Assembly: GCA_025403435.1 (NCBI GenBank)
Contig: CM046341.1
Location: 10,935,219-10,999,218, forward strand
From: Artocarpus heterophyllus
Lineage: Eukaryota > Streptophyta > Magnoliopsida > Rosales > Moraceae
DNA length: 64,000 nt
Reading direction: 5' to 3'
Shown here: piece after piece, positions 1 to 11,994 of the stretch
Position numbering within the stretch: the stretch's first letter is position 1
Layout: each line of letters opens with the position of its first letter
Position numbers and translations under genes: made by a program
Notes under the pieces: model-generated
Databases searched by the model: none
What the model was told of the DNA's origin: nothing
What the model saw: the letters and a program-made list of their open reading frames with translations, nothing else

Positions 1-420
1 ATGTTTGGGATATGTTGTATTACGGTGCATAAATTAGGCTGTAAAGTACGGTAATGCAATGAATATCATAGATTATACAATATAATGTAAAAACTTACTT
101 ATTAGAAATGCTTAAAATTTGACGCCTTCCGTCGAATTATATGTCTCTGCATTGTGCCAAACACAGCTCATAAATTAGGTTGTAAAGTCCGGTAATGTTG
201 TAAAATCCGGTAATGCTGAATGTGCATTACATTATACAGTATGATTTAATATTTAAGCGTGTTTTTCCTTATTGGAAATGTTTAAATTTGTTGTCTTGCA
301 TAGAATTACACTTGTCATTGTGCAAAGCATAACACAAAATTAGGCCGTAAAATCCGGTAATGCAGCACGTGCTTTAGATAAAGCAATACGATTTAATACA
401 TAAGTGTGTTTTTCCTTATT
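1..420. repeat. Tandem repeat, about 2.7 copies, in an intron of the G3BP-like gene
   Basis: A unit of about 141-165 bp recurs. The motif AAATTAGG(C/T)(T/C)GTAAA(G/A)T(A/C)CGGTAATG is seen near 30, 171 and 337, each time followed by a TTCCTTATT or TACTTATT stretch and an ATTGTGC stretch. The second copy contains a short internal duplication of GTAAA(A/G)TCCGGTAATG, which explains its greater length. The segment lies upstream of the acceptor at 588-589 and is therefore intronic. Confidence 0.7.
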
Positions 421-589
421 AGTTTATCATATGATATCTGAATCATGCCCAATGCAGTTTTGTATTATTTTGATACGATACGGTGCTAATATGGTTTACC
501 ATATACGGCCTCTAGTCTTGCCTTCTGTTTTTGATGGTTTTTCCTTTTTCCTTTTTCCTTTTTTCCCCTTCCCATTTTGTGCTTTACAG

Positions 590-3541
590 CAAATCCATGC
601 AATTATTATGTCCCTCAATTACACGGGAATTGAGATCAGGTCGGCGCACGCCCTGGAATCTTGGAATGCAGGCGTTATTGTAATGGTGTCAGGCTCGGTT
701 CAGCTGAAGGATTTCAGTACTAGAAGGAAATTTGCACAAACTTTTTTCCTTGCGCCACAAGAAAAAGGTTACTTTGTGCTAAATGATATTTTTCACTTCC
801 TTGATGACGATCCAATTCATCATCAGCCAGCAGTCATGTTAACCCAGAACAATCTTGATTCAAAAAGAAATGTTCTGACAACGGTCCCTGAGCCAGGTAG
901 TTCTTCATAAATTATATTGGTTATAGGATTTTTCATTAGTTCTAGACCTTGTAAAGTTTGATCCTCAATGAAAAGGGATAAAGAGTGCAAGTACACTGCT
1001 AAATAATGTCATAGATCTCTTTGGCAATTTTCTTTCATTCTTAGGCGTGTAATATTAGGTATTAAACTGACTGGATATTGTTTACGTTACACAGTTCAAA
1101 TCTATGTTTTTTCAGTAGGTCTTTTATAGTTGAACTAGTATTCACTGATTGTTCAAGCGTTTAAGTAGTAAGCTTTCTTAGTTCTAATACCATCGTTATG
1201 TAACATTACGATCTGATATGAAATATTTCCTTAGTGGATTGTTCCCTTTCAATATACAAGCTAAGTTCTTGTTTTGAATGATAAAATTTCTTATTGACTG
1301 ATCACAATAATAAGTGTTTCTCCTTCAAAAACTTCATAATTAAAACCGTGCTCCTTTTTGTTTTCTTTCTTTTTAAGTGGCTAATTATTTGCTGGGAGGA
1401 GATATCCACACAAGAGAGTTTGTGGCCCCAGATGCCAAAGAAAATGGTCCAGTTGACAATTATGGCTTCGTGGAGCAACGTCTGCAGCAAGCTGCTGAAT
1501 CTGAACGTATTCTGGAGGACAATTCTGCAGATCAGCCAGATGGTTCTCTTCAGAATACAGTGAACTCTCTACAAGACCACCTGCCTCTGTCTGTTGAGGA
1601 ATCTGTTGGGGAACCCCAAAAACACACTTATGCTTCAATTGTACGCTCTAAACTCTACAATTTCCCAGTCATACGGAGTTACAATTATATATTTAAATAC
1701 GGTTATGCCATCTTCGTTTGCATATGCTGATTTTCTCTGCCTTATTTATGCTGGAAGTTACGTGTTGCTAAAGGACAGCCCACGCCTCCAGTTGCTTCTC
1801 AGAATTCTGTTAACAAGAGTGGTCCATTGGCTTCAGACTGGAACAATTCTCAAGAGTCTAATGCTCAGCAACCCACAAGTACAACTGAAAAGTTTGTTGC
1901 AGAAGCAGCGGATGAGGTTGCTCCTGCAGACGATGAAGGTTGACTTGCAACCCTGGTTATACTAATCTTTTTGTTTTTATCCGTTGATGGATTTGATGAT
2001 TTCAGCAAGGCCCTTATTTTCCCTGCATAATGATGATAATAACAAGATTATATCAAGTTCTGTCCTATTTGTGATGACCTTCATTTGATTCAATATAATT
2101 TCTTTGGTGAATTACATTAGTAGTATTTTTTGGAAGCATTTATTACGTTATTTCTAACGATTTTATATATTGGTGTTTTTAGGTGAAATAAAATCTGTTT
2201 ATGTGAGAAACTTACCCCCGACTGTGTCTCCTTCTGAAATCGAGGAGGAGTTTAAGAATTTCGGCAAACTCAAGCAACCTGAAGGTGTGGTCATTAGGAG
2301 TCGCAAGGTCTGTGTCTGGGGACTTTTTCTCATTTGGGTTCTCTTTCCCACCCTGCTGAATTAGTGCATGTCTGGCTAGTACAGAGTTGAAAGTTTTTAA
2401 TTATGTGCAGAACATTGGTGTTTGCTATGCATTTGTTGAGTTTGAAGATATCACGGGCGTTCAGAATGCAGTCAAGGTTGTTTTTCCTATTCTTCATAAT
2501 TTACAGGGTCTAACTGCGACTTGTCTGTTTATTAAATTTGAATTCTGATAAAATGGGTGTACTATTATTTTGGTCTTTTTCTTCTACCTTTTTGAAGCCA
2601 GTTTCCATTGCCTTTAGTTTGTAGCTTGGATTGAAGCTGAGCTTTGAAATGGGCCTTTATTTTGTGGGTTGGAATGAGGCCAAACTTTGAACTGGTTTAC
2701 CCAATATCAAGTCTGCTTTCTATCAAACTTGAAATCCATTCTTGTCCTTTTTTCTTCTCTGTTGGCGATGAAATTTTTGAGCTGATATCTTTCTGAGAAA
2801 TTGTAATGCTATATTATGACACATGTTTGGATGAGGCTATGTTCTTACTGAAATCAATTAATTGGGCTTATTCTCTGTATCTGTAGGCTGCATCGGTTCA
2901 GATTGCTGGTAGAACGATATACATTGAAGAGCGGAGACCAAACAGCAACATCCCATCTCGATTAGCAAGTACGTTTATTTCTCTTTTAACACACTTGGTA
3001 ATCACAACATGACCTCAATATGGTTCCATTGGCAGTTGGCATGTCTGCCACAATCTGTTCCAGGCACTCTTTTGGTGTTGCTTTCGTCCATTCCCATAAG
3101 ACTCTAAGAGTGATATTTGGAGAAGTCCCTAGTGAGACTTGCTTGTCTAATCCTTCTCAAAGAGTTTGAATATTGACTGCAAACTAGTTGTAGTTATATG
3201 TGAGCTTTTTCCTTAGAATAATTGAGCAGTAACATAACTAACTCCGACCATGTTTCACATTATGAATTTCCTGTTATGGAGTTGCACGTTCTTGTTAGTG
3301 AATTATATGTTTGAATTACCATGAATATGAACAGGAAGGGGTAGAGGAAGGGGCAACTACCAAGTAGATGCTCCGAGACAGTCGTTTTGGTGCTCGGAAT
3401 TTTGTACGGGGAGGTGGCCATGATGGAGGTGACCGAGACTACAACAGACCTAGGGGAAATGGTTTCTACAGACCAACTGCACGGCTAGACAGGAATTCAA
3501 GTCACCAAGCAACTGGAAGTGGGACAGAGTTGACAAGCTAG
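590..3541 (+). CDS. G3BP-like NTF2 and RRM domain RNA-binding protein, 3' part
   Basis: Plant homologue of Ras-GAP SH3-binding protein (G3BP), a cytosolic RNA-binding protein family linked to stress granules. The gene begins before the window. Exons read by eye: 590-896, 1378-1640, 1758-1938, 2183-2307, 2411-2476, 2887-2968, 3335-3541, with GT-AG borders and matching phases. The first exon gives the second half of an NTF2 domain (IMSLNYTGIEIRSAH, then TFFLAPQEKGYFVLNDIFHF). The next two encode an acidic/Gln linker with the family motif YASILRVAKG. The RRM follows: RNP2 is SVYVRNLP, RNP1 is CYAFVEFED. The last exon starts an RGRGRGNYQ box. In that exon the natural frame breaks near 3380: the continuing frame stops at 3421-3423, while a frame one base over continues as an RGG-type tail to the TAG at 3539-3541. 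Family assignment is firm; the end of the protein is uncertain. Confidence 0.85.
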
Positions 3542-5050
3542 ACTGTTATACATGAAGGAAATTTTGGTTATAGCAGTTTCAATTTAGCATATCACCTCTT
3601 ATTTATTCGTTTAAAGAACTGTATGATTATAATTCCCCGAGTAAAGCTCAACTTAGAAGTATTGGGAAAAAAAAAAGGGACCGTCATTCTTTTTTCTCTA
3701 AAAGGGGATTCGTGTTTTTTCCTTTTCTTGAACTTCATAATTTATCAAGTGATGTGCTTGCAATTTTGATCTCATTCGTTCATAGCAAGATCTTGCCTCA
3801 TCTCTCTAGTTGAGTTGGATTCATTTAATTATTTTATTCAGTTTTCTGCATTATTTACATTTTAGCATGTGTTTGGAATATTAGTTGAAATTACTTGGTT
3901 CCAACTAAGTACAATGTAAAGCTCGTAGCAGCTACAGTTAAAAACAAAAAGTTGCTACAATATAAAGCTCCAATATGCTACAGTTCTTAAACTTAAAACT
4001 TATGTTCCAACCAAATTGCCAAATGGCTCATTAATCTAGTACCCTCTTGTTCTCCCTTAATTCTCTTGCCATTGGATGGAAGAACCATATCCTAGATATC
4101 AGTATCATTTAAAAAAAAAAAATCCAGTTCAGAATAGGAGAGTGTGTGCGTTTGCTTTGGCCTTTCCAAGCAGGACCAAGAAAGGGATGATTTGCTTCTG
4201 ATTCGTCCTGACCAGAAAGGGGTCATTTTAATCTGGCAGTGATGGAGGGGGACCTAGATGATCTATATGGTATTCAAACTTTCAATTGATATATTTTAGA
4301 ACTAAGTTAGGAAGAAGTCAGTAGGTAAAATACTGATAGTAATTGTCGCATAAAATTAAAAGAGAAATGTCAGGATACTTATCCTAATCTCAATTTTTAT
4401 ATTAACTTTGGAGTTAGTCATCTTTTTATCAGCTGTCTTATTATGAATTGATGTAGTTAAACACCTAACAATTTAGGAGTCAATATAGGAGTTGGAATTA
4501 GAGAGAGTCATTTAAAATCCATTAAGAAAAATATGACAATTTAATAATGGCACGCATTCTGTTGAACTTTGTGACTTTGTGGCAAGATGATGCTCAAAGA
4601 ATGGATTTCTTTTTTTTTTTGGCTGGATGCACAATTCCTCTTTTATAATCATTTGGTTCTAACAAGGTAACAGTCGAAACATCCCAAATTCTATTATTCC
4701 TATTGAAATATTAGAGACAATTTACTCCACTTTTAGCGACTTGGAATGGATTATTGGAACATCCCAAATTCTATTATTCCTTTTGTTTTTGGATAAAATG
4801 CCAACTTTTGTTCCTTTGGTAATCATGGTTTGCTCTCTATACCGGTTTGTAAAAAACAGCTGTAGAATGGTGAACGCCCAGCTTTCAGCTTAGTCAACCA
4901 GGATCTTATTATTACAAAGCCTTTATTTGCCAACTTATTCTGAGGCCGCTTGATTTCTTTTAGTTATGAAAGTGGCTCATCTCCTGTTTCCTGCTCCAAT
5001 AAAAATATCCGAAAACTTGTCGACGATTAGACATTTGTAGTGGTCGTAGT
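3542..5050. other. 3' UTR and convergent intergenic spacer
   Basis: No coding signal. The first part should be the 3' UTR of the G3BP-like gene; the last part should hold the 3' UTR of the minus-strand TPR gene. At 3866-4020 there is a copy of the dispersed repeat marked by AATGTAAAGCTC and ATATGCTACAGT. A 25-bp sequence beginning AACATCCCAAATTC occurs twice, near 4678 and 4758 (80 bp apart). Confidence 0.55.
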
Positions 5051-8000
5051 TCATTCATGAGAACGAGGAACTTGAACTCGGCTTTCTTCCCTTAATCCAT
5101 CTTCCTCATCATCATCTTCATTTTGCCAGAGAAACCTGGCATAGGCCGCGAGAACATGGCTGAAAACAAGGAAACAGAAGAACAAGAGGTCATTTTGACA
5201 TATAGTACTAGCATATCCTGTCTGTTATTTTACTTCTCTAATTATTGATTACCAAATGCAGCCTCTTTACAATTGTTTTAATTTGGGAGTTGCCTTAACA
5301 TGACCACAAGGTAATCTACCAGGGCGACTTGAAACAATTGATCTCTGCAGATCATTATGTTTGAATATGAAGGTAAATATTTTGGAGGTCTGTGAAGAAA
5401 CATCTCAGATCATATCATCGCAAGGAAATCATATCATCGTTAAGGATGGAAAACACGGTCATATAACTTTGTTGTCCATGTGCTACAAAACTAGAACAAA
5501 GAAAATTGTCAAATATGTCATGGTTAGCACAAATTTGTACCAGTTTTCAGGACTAGCTATAACTGCTCGCTCGAAGTAAATTGACGCCTTATGCCTGTCA
5601 TGATGAAGTTCCCACACCAGTTTAGCATATTCTGCGGTGACTTCCCCATCATCCGGATCAGCTAGTACAGCACGTAAATAGTAATCCTCAGCTCCTTGAG
5701 GATCTCCTTTAGACTATAAGCAAACAAGATCATGTTTCAGAATCAGAGTGAGATTAAAACCAACTTAATTCAGGGGATCAATGCAATACAGGGGATCAAT
5801 GCAATAGTATTCTGAGTTGAATCATAGAAAAACCAACCAAAAACGAATTACAGTCCTCTACTCAACGAATGGTCTGCGAAGAGAAAATAGAGGGCAAGAA
5901 ACAGAATTCACCTCACACAAGAACTTGGCATAGTTTATTAAAAACAAAGGGTTATTCGGATTCTCTTTGATCATCTTCCTATAGTAATCATCAAGATTTT
6001 CCGACTGTCCAGAGACATCTGTGAAGGAGTCATGCACACTGATCCTGTCCGCTCTTGCAACGTGCAAATTGAGTTCATCCCCAGCTTCTTTTTGTGAAAC
6101 CTGCTTTTTGTTTCAAGGAGTTAGGATAGTTCCAATGTTTTGAAGCATTTTCAAAAGCAAAGGGCGAGACAAGAAAAAGCTGAAAAATAAAGATTATTTT
6201 GATGTGCTCCAACCTCTTCATCATCGTCCTCTACTTCCCAGAGGAAACTAGCATATGCTGCAAGAACATTACTGAAAACAAGAAAAAAAGCCTGTTAAAT
6301 CATTGTCTCTTCTGTAATCTGTGCTAAATTTTACAGGTGGGAGATAAGGCTCTGTGAACAACACAGTCGGGGATTTAAAAGAGGGCTAACCAGTCTTGAG
6401 GAGATACTTCTGTTGCAAGCTTGAAGTAGCTTGAGGCTCTATCTCGGTCACGATGGAGGTCCCAAACCAGTTTAGCATACTGTATCCATATCTCCCCATC
6501 TTCAGGATCTGCTAACGAAGCACGGGAATAGTACTCTTCAGCACCATGAAGGTCCCCTTTAGACTGTCACCAAAAGATCAAAGCACAATACATAAAATTG
6601 ATGTATAAAAAAGCTTCTCCTGTGAAGTCCCTATACTAGAATTCAATACATGCTGTCCATTTCCACAAAATTACCATCTTTGAATCAATGGAATGGATTC
6701 ACAAAATGCTTATGTGGTCATCTCCAAGCACAACAAAGTACTCGTGAGGATATTGCTAAAATCTTGTTTTCTTACTCAAGTATTCTCTTTTCAATCAAAT
6801 ACACAAAAACTATGAGGTTATACTCGGTCAGAGAAGCAGCTTATAAAGTACGCATTTGGCAAAATTAAGAGTGACATTAAGATAACCAATACCCTCAAAG
6901 CCTAATTGAAACACAATTCTGCATTTTGGTAAGACTCGAGGATTCAAGCAACAAGAAGCATAATAAAACTCCTGTAACAACTTGCAAAAGCAAAACCAAC
7001 AAAGATTTTAGCATTGAATTTGTAAACAGCTCAATAAATTGACTGTTAATATGTTTGCCAGCAGATCAAAAGCTAAGAATCTTAGAGGCCAAATCATAGG
7101 TCCGATCTGCGAAATCTGATACATTTTGGATTGGTAGCGAATTGAAATTCATCAATCCGAAGGTTTTGGATCCGTGAAACCCATTCTTCAAACATCCCTA
7201 GCTTAAGATAACAGACAACAACATAGCACCTTCATTTCTATATTAAAAACACAATCAGGGGAATTATTAAAAAAAAAAAAAAAGAAGACAAGAAGGTACC
7301 AAAAAAAAAAAAAGGAAACCTTTTCATCATTAACCAAAAAGGAAAAAAAAAAAATCACCTGCAAAAATTGAGCATAATTCCTGAGAAAGAGAGGATGAAA
7401 AGGGCATTGTTCAACCATCCTCTTATAATACTCCTCCATATCGCTTCCCTCATTCAAATCTGCCAAATTTGACATATCCACGTCCAAATCCAAATCCAAG
7501 TCCAACCCAACACCATCAATCCCAATTCCCGAGGCAAGGCACATATTAGGAGGATTCCCATTCCCAATCCTCCTCTCATCAACTTCCTCACCAAAACCCA
7601 GATTCCCAAGCCCATCAAGAATATTCCTCTCTTTCATTTCCTCCTCACCTTCCTCCTCAATCAACCCCATACTACCCTTTTCTCCCAACCTCAAATCTTG
7701 TTCACCACCACCATTTACAGCTTCAATGGCTTCCCCAATTGTCACGGTCCTCTCCAACACTTCTTTCCGAGAAGAACAAGAAGAGTTCTTCACATCCTTA
7801 ACCTCTCCGAACCCATCTGAGATTGGACCGTCCTGGACCGAAAACGACAGTTCTTTGTGAAGCATTGGTCTGTTTTCGTCGTCGTTCGTTAGAAAGAACA
7901 AGTTGCCGTCGGAGCAAACTCGGCGCAAGGAGTTTTGTCGTGCTTTGTTGCATGAAAACGACGACAAGTTGAAGAGGTTGTTGTGGATGCTATTGGAGAA

Positions 8001-8138
8001 GGAAATTCGCGAACGACAATGATAATGATGACGAAGAGGTGGTTTTTTGGAGTTGTTTTTGTGGATTGTTGTTTCAAAGTCATGAGAGAATTGAATGAGG
8101 TTTTCTAATACTTGGGTTGATGAGCTTCTCAGCAGCAT
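5051..8138 (-). CDS. Tetratricopeptide-repeat-like superfamily protein, six exons, internal duplication
   Basis: Member of the plant TPR-like family whose proteins begin MLLRSSSTPVL; the biochemical role is not established, scaffolding is the usual inference. Exons in transcript order: 8138-7359, 6563-6391, 6271-6214, 6100-5912, 5713-5541, 5159-5051, giving 1482 nt or 493 residues with all junctions in phase. The ATG at 8138 was chosen because it gives MLLRSSSTQVLE, matching the family; upstream ATGs do not. Residues 1-230 are low-complexity and acidic. TPR-like helices begin at about 236 (EYYKRMVEQCPFHPLFLRNYA) and run on through SKGDLHGAEEYYSRA and YAKLVWDLHRDRDRASSYF. Exons 4-6 repeat this whole module (YYRKMIKENPNNPLFLINYA, SKGDPQGAEDYYLRA, YAKLVWELHHDRHKAS). 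Exons 2 and 5 are both 173 nt with the same phases, so the duplication was genomic. The C-terminus is acidic (EDDDEED). Confidence 0.85.
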
Positions 8139-8969
8139 AATTGTATTGAAAGAAGAAGGGAAAAAAAGAATTAAAAATGTTTTCACGTGAAAAAAAAAAA
8201 AGAAAGAAAAGAAAAGAAAAGGGAATCTACAGTTTTAAGAAACAAAAAAACTCTAGTTACAATTTCAAATTGTTAAGATCAGAGAGAACTTTTATTAAGC
8301 CTTAATACTTGGATCAAACAAAAGAAAAGCGAAGAAGAGAGGCAAAAGAAAAAAAAAACAAAACAAAACAAAAAAAAAGAAAGCAATGACAAGTTAAATT
8401 AATCCCAGAAAAGTTTGTTGATAAATTTTTGGGGTTAAAGGATTAAAAAAATCAGTTTAAACCGTTAATATTGGAATTTGTTGTGCTAGAAAAAGAAATT
8501 AAAATTGTTTAGATTTTTTTTCCCTACCATTTTGATGATTCAAAATGGGTTGCAAATTAAAATACCAGAATTAATTTGTTTATTATCCTATGTCTAGATT
8601 TGATATGTGATCTATCTATTTTTTTGACTTTTAGCCAAGAAGGTAGGAGGCAATGACACGTAAAAGACATGCATAAACAGTTGCACGTGACTCCAAATTA
8701 TGAGGGAAATGGGATCTCGCAAAAGAGTTTTTGATACGATTTTGACTGGTCAAATTACTTTTGAAACTGAAATTGCCCATGTTATAACAAAAATGGCAAA
8801 ATGGGAATTATGCTGATTTCAGATCACAACGAACACGGGAGGGTTGTGAGTTCGTTAGACAAAATCTTCAAAGACAAAATGCTCATTGATTACAAGCGCA
8901 AGTGCAGGTTTATTAGCATCCGATCTACTTGTGCACTTTTCGTTTGGTACGTGTGTGTTTAATGGTTGG
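8139..8969. other. Upstream region of the TPR gene, no gene seen
   Basis: Contains the presumed 5' UTR and promoter of the minus-strand TPR gene. It is purine-rich on the plus strand around 8185-8390 (AAAAGAAAAG and AAACAAAACA runs). No coding frame or RNA gene was recognised. Confidence 0.45.
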
Positions 8970-9745
8970 TTTGGTAGATGGGCTTGAAATGATGTGGTTT
9001 ATAATTTTATGGTTTAAATTTTAAGTTTTAAATTGTATGATTTAAATGATAGTTTTGAACTGACGTTCAAAACATAAAAATTTAAAACGAAAATAAAACA
9101 TCACATCAAATTTAAAACAAAAACGAGTGTTTGGAAACGATGGTTTATAAAAGAAAAACGAGAATGAAAATGATTTTTACTATAAACAATGGTTTAAATC
9201 ATGTGAACATAAGGGAAAGGGGGCAAAGTTTAGGTTTTAAGAGTTTTGATAGGTTTAAAACTGTCCCCATAGTTTGATCTAGCCTCAGTTATTTCTCCAC
9301 TAAACGCTAGTTTGAACCGCTTATATGATTTGAATTGGCTTAAATGATTTTGAAACTACTTACTAAATGGTCTATAAAATGTTTTAACTGATTTTAAACC
9401 TATAGGCCTACAAGAAGATGTGTTTGGTATGCATAATAAAAAATAGTTTAAAATGAAGAGGATCATTTTCAAGAAAAATGACGATGATCATTTAAAACGA
9501 GCTAAACTGTTAGTTTTGAGAACTTCTCTTGAATTTTAAGGTCTTGAACCATTCTCTACAACTATAATAAAAACTTTCCTGTTTTCGTTTTCTTTCGTAA
9601 ATTATAATTTTTCAAACACCAATTTTTTGATGGTAGGTTTTATTCTTATTTTAAACCTTTATATTTCAAACGTCTGTTCAAAACTAATTTAAACCACAGT
9701 TCAAACCACAAAATTATAGATCACATCATTTGAACTGCATCCAAA
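8970..9745. mobile_element. Fold-back or MITE-type element with about 130-bp inverted arms
   Basis: The left arm (about 8980-9110) reads TTGAAATGATGTGGTTTATA ... GTTTTGAACTGACGTTC. Reversed and complemented, the segment about 9610-9745 reads TTCAAATGATGTGATCTATA ... GTTTTGAACAGACGTTT. The arms are diverged but aligned over about 130 bases. No open frame lies between them. This is a non-autonomous element; the superfamily cannot be assigned by eye and no clean target duplication was identified. Confidence 0.5.
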
Positions 9746-9893
9746 ACCGACGGCTATTATAAGGTGTTTGACATGGTGGTTAGAACCATTAGTTAGAACT
9801 ATAAACACTGTAGCATGTAAACCGACGGCTATTATAAGGTGTTTGACATGGTGGTTAGAATCATTAGTTAGAACTATAAACACTGTAGCATGT
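9744..9893. repeat. 75-bp tandem duplication, two copies
   Basis: A unit starting AAACCGACGGCTATTATAAG begins at 9744 and again at 9819. The two copies differ by one visible base (AGAACCATT versus AGAATCATT). Such near identity amid decayed repeats points to a recent local duplication. Each copy ends in CTGTAGCATGT, the motif of the dispersed repeat family. Confidence 0.85.
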
Positions 9894-11888
9894 AAGAGCT
9901 TTACATTGTAGTAACTTTTTTGCTTTTACTGTAGCATGTAAGAACTTTATACTATTTTTAACTAAAAAGTTAATTGGAACTAACTAATGAGGAAGAGTAT
10001 ATGACGTCAATAACGCGTCCGTTAGGCAATTACTTTCTTTCTTTCATACTCCTCAGTAGATATTAATGCACTAATACCATGTAAAGTTACATTTGAGTTA
10101 TTATATAATTTAAAACAAAATGGATTCAATCAATTGAGAAATGGTTATTACACGGTTGAAATTCACTTTGTAATACATTTTAAAAAGAATAAAAATAACA
10201 TCCATTATTTCAAAATAAGATTCGAGTCCAACAGCAGAAAATGAACTTTCTTTTGATAATGTAACTTTGTCCTACAACGGACTGGAATTGTTTGTCTTGT
10301 TTTTGTGTCTCTGTTGTTCTAATTAATTTTTGACACATCCTTTCACCATTTAAAATGTAAATGTAAGGTGACATTTAACCTTTCCTTCACCTACAATGTG
10401 TCTCTCATTGGATTTTAACTGCCTTCACTTAAAATATGAGTGAATCTGCTTATCAACAAATAAGTAAATATGATAGAACCCGGATCCTAATATTTGGGCT
10501 TTATGGCAAAAAGAGAACGCAAGGAGCCACGTGTACTTTAGTGTGCAGCGTGGCAAGCCAAGAGCACATGATATGGCATTATTACCAAATAAGGTAGAAT
10601 GATAGAGCCCAATTGGAAAAAGTAAATAAAAACCTAGAGCATCTTAGCACAAGAGGAGAAAAGGGAAATCGTTGTCGACTTAAGAGGCTGGCCCATCTCA
10701 AGTCTTCCAGAGTTGGGCTTAGGGGTGACGCTGGGCCTGAAGTTCTTCATGGGACCTCATTAAGAGAGCTCTGGGTTCTCATGAACCGTCAAATTGGGCC
10801 TTTTTAAGGAATTGGGCCCTTTTAGATATACTCCAAAATGTCGAGTTTATAAAATTATTGGTACACTTACAAATGTCAGACTTTATAAAATTATTGGTAT
10901 ACTTTAAGATGTCAGTAAATGTCATCTATCAATTTAGCTCTTCAAATTAAACAGTTGTATAATTTAAGAACCTTGATTCATGTAAATACCCCGACAACAA
11001 ATCTGACGCATAAACCACAGGTGAGCTTCGATCTTGATGACGGGCGGCGAGTGACTATGCAACTAGGATGGAAGGGTTTTGCCGGCTGTTTGGATGAGTG
11101 GTGGGAACCATGGTTTTCACCACTTTTTCAGTTATAAATAGTATAAAGCTCTCATATGTTATAGTAACAATAAAAAAATCGCTACAGTGTAAAGCTCTCA
11201 TATGCTACCGTAAAAGTGGTTCTAACCAACGGATCCTACCACCATTCTAATCACCCTTTTGATTTCAAATTGGCGATTGATAGGAGAGAGAGGGAGGGCA
11301 ATGAGAAAGAGGAGAGAGAAGATAGAAAAGGCGAAAAAGAAAAAAAAAAGGTATTTTCAAATTTTAGTCATGAGAAAATATCTAAATTATTTTAATGTAC
11401 TATTTCTTAAACGTATTTTAAATGCCTAATACTAATTTTAATTAGCCTTTCTAAAATTGTAATTTCCCTCATTCTCCAAATCTTATATATATACTTGTGT
11501 GTCTGGGAAAAATTATTAAGGAAACCACAACACTATCCCTTAAAAGAACCACTTTTTCATGTTTGCCTCCCTTAACATCGGTCTTTCAAAGCTGCCCCTT
11601 TCTAAAAGGATGATCAAAGCTCACAAAATATATGATACTCAGATTGCCCCGCCACTCAAACATGTATATAATCAGATTACAAGAGGTAATCAATCTATGG
11701 TGGATTATTTTTCATAATCTACCACGATTATATCACATTATTTCTAATTCATCATAAAAATCAAATTAATATAAATAATGACCAAAAATACATATCAAAC
11801 AACAAAAAATACAAATCAAAACACAAAAACGAAAAAGTTTCCACAAAATTTTCAAACATAGATCAAAACTCATATTAAAGATATTAAG
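9894..11888. other. Intergenic, repeat fragments only
   Basis: No gene could be supported. At 10845-10910 the phrase TTTATAAAATTATTGGTA occurs twice in tandem. At 11110-11240 there is a copy of the dispersed repeat (TAAAGCTCTCATATGTTATA, then TAAAGCTCTCATATGCTACC). The stretch 10500-10810 is a little richer in GC, but its short open frame shows no recognisable domain. Confidence 0.4.
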
Positions 11889-11994
11889 AGCCCGTTTGGT
11901 TCGAGTATTTGAATGAAAATTTGAATTTTTGTGAGAGAAAATACTGTAGCAAAATAATTTAAACCGTAATTAACCACGAAACAAACGGACTCTA
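11889..11994 (+). mobile_element. Small MITE, about 106 bp, AGAGCCCGTTTG family
   Basis: Begins AGAGCCCGTTTGGTTCG and ends ACGAAACAAACGGACTCT, an imperfect terminal inverted repeat. The interior reads GAGAGAAAATACTGTAGCA. A second copy in the opposite orientation lies at 29399-29509. Confidence 0.6.

Noticed and set aside
10613..10807. 64-codon frame in a slightly GC-richer patch
   Set aside because: No domain, no start context; probably chance or remnant.
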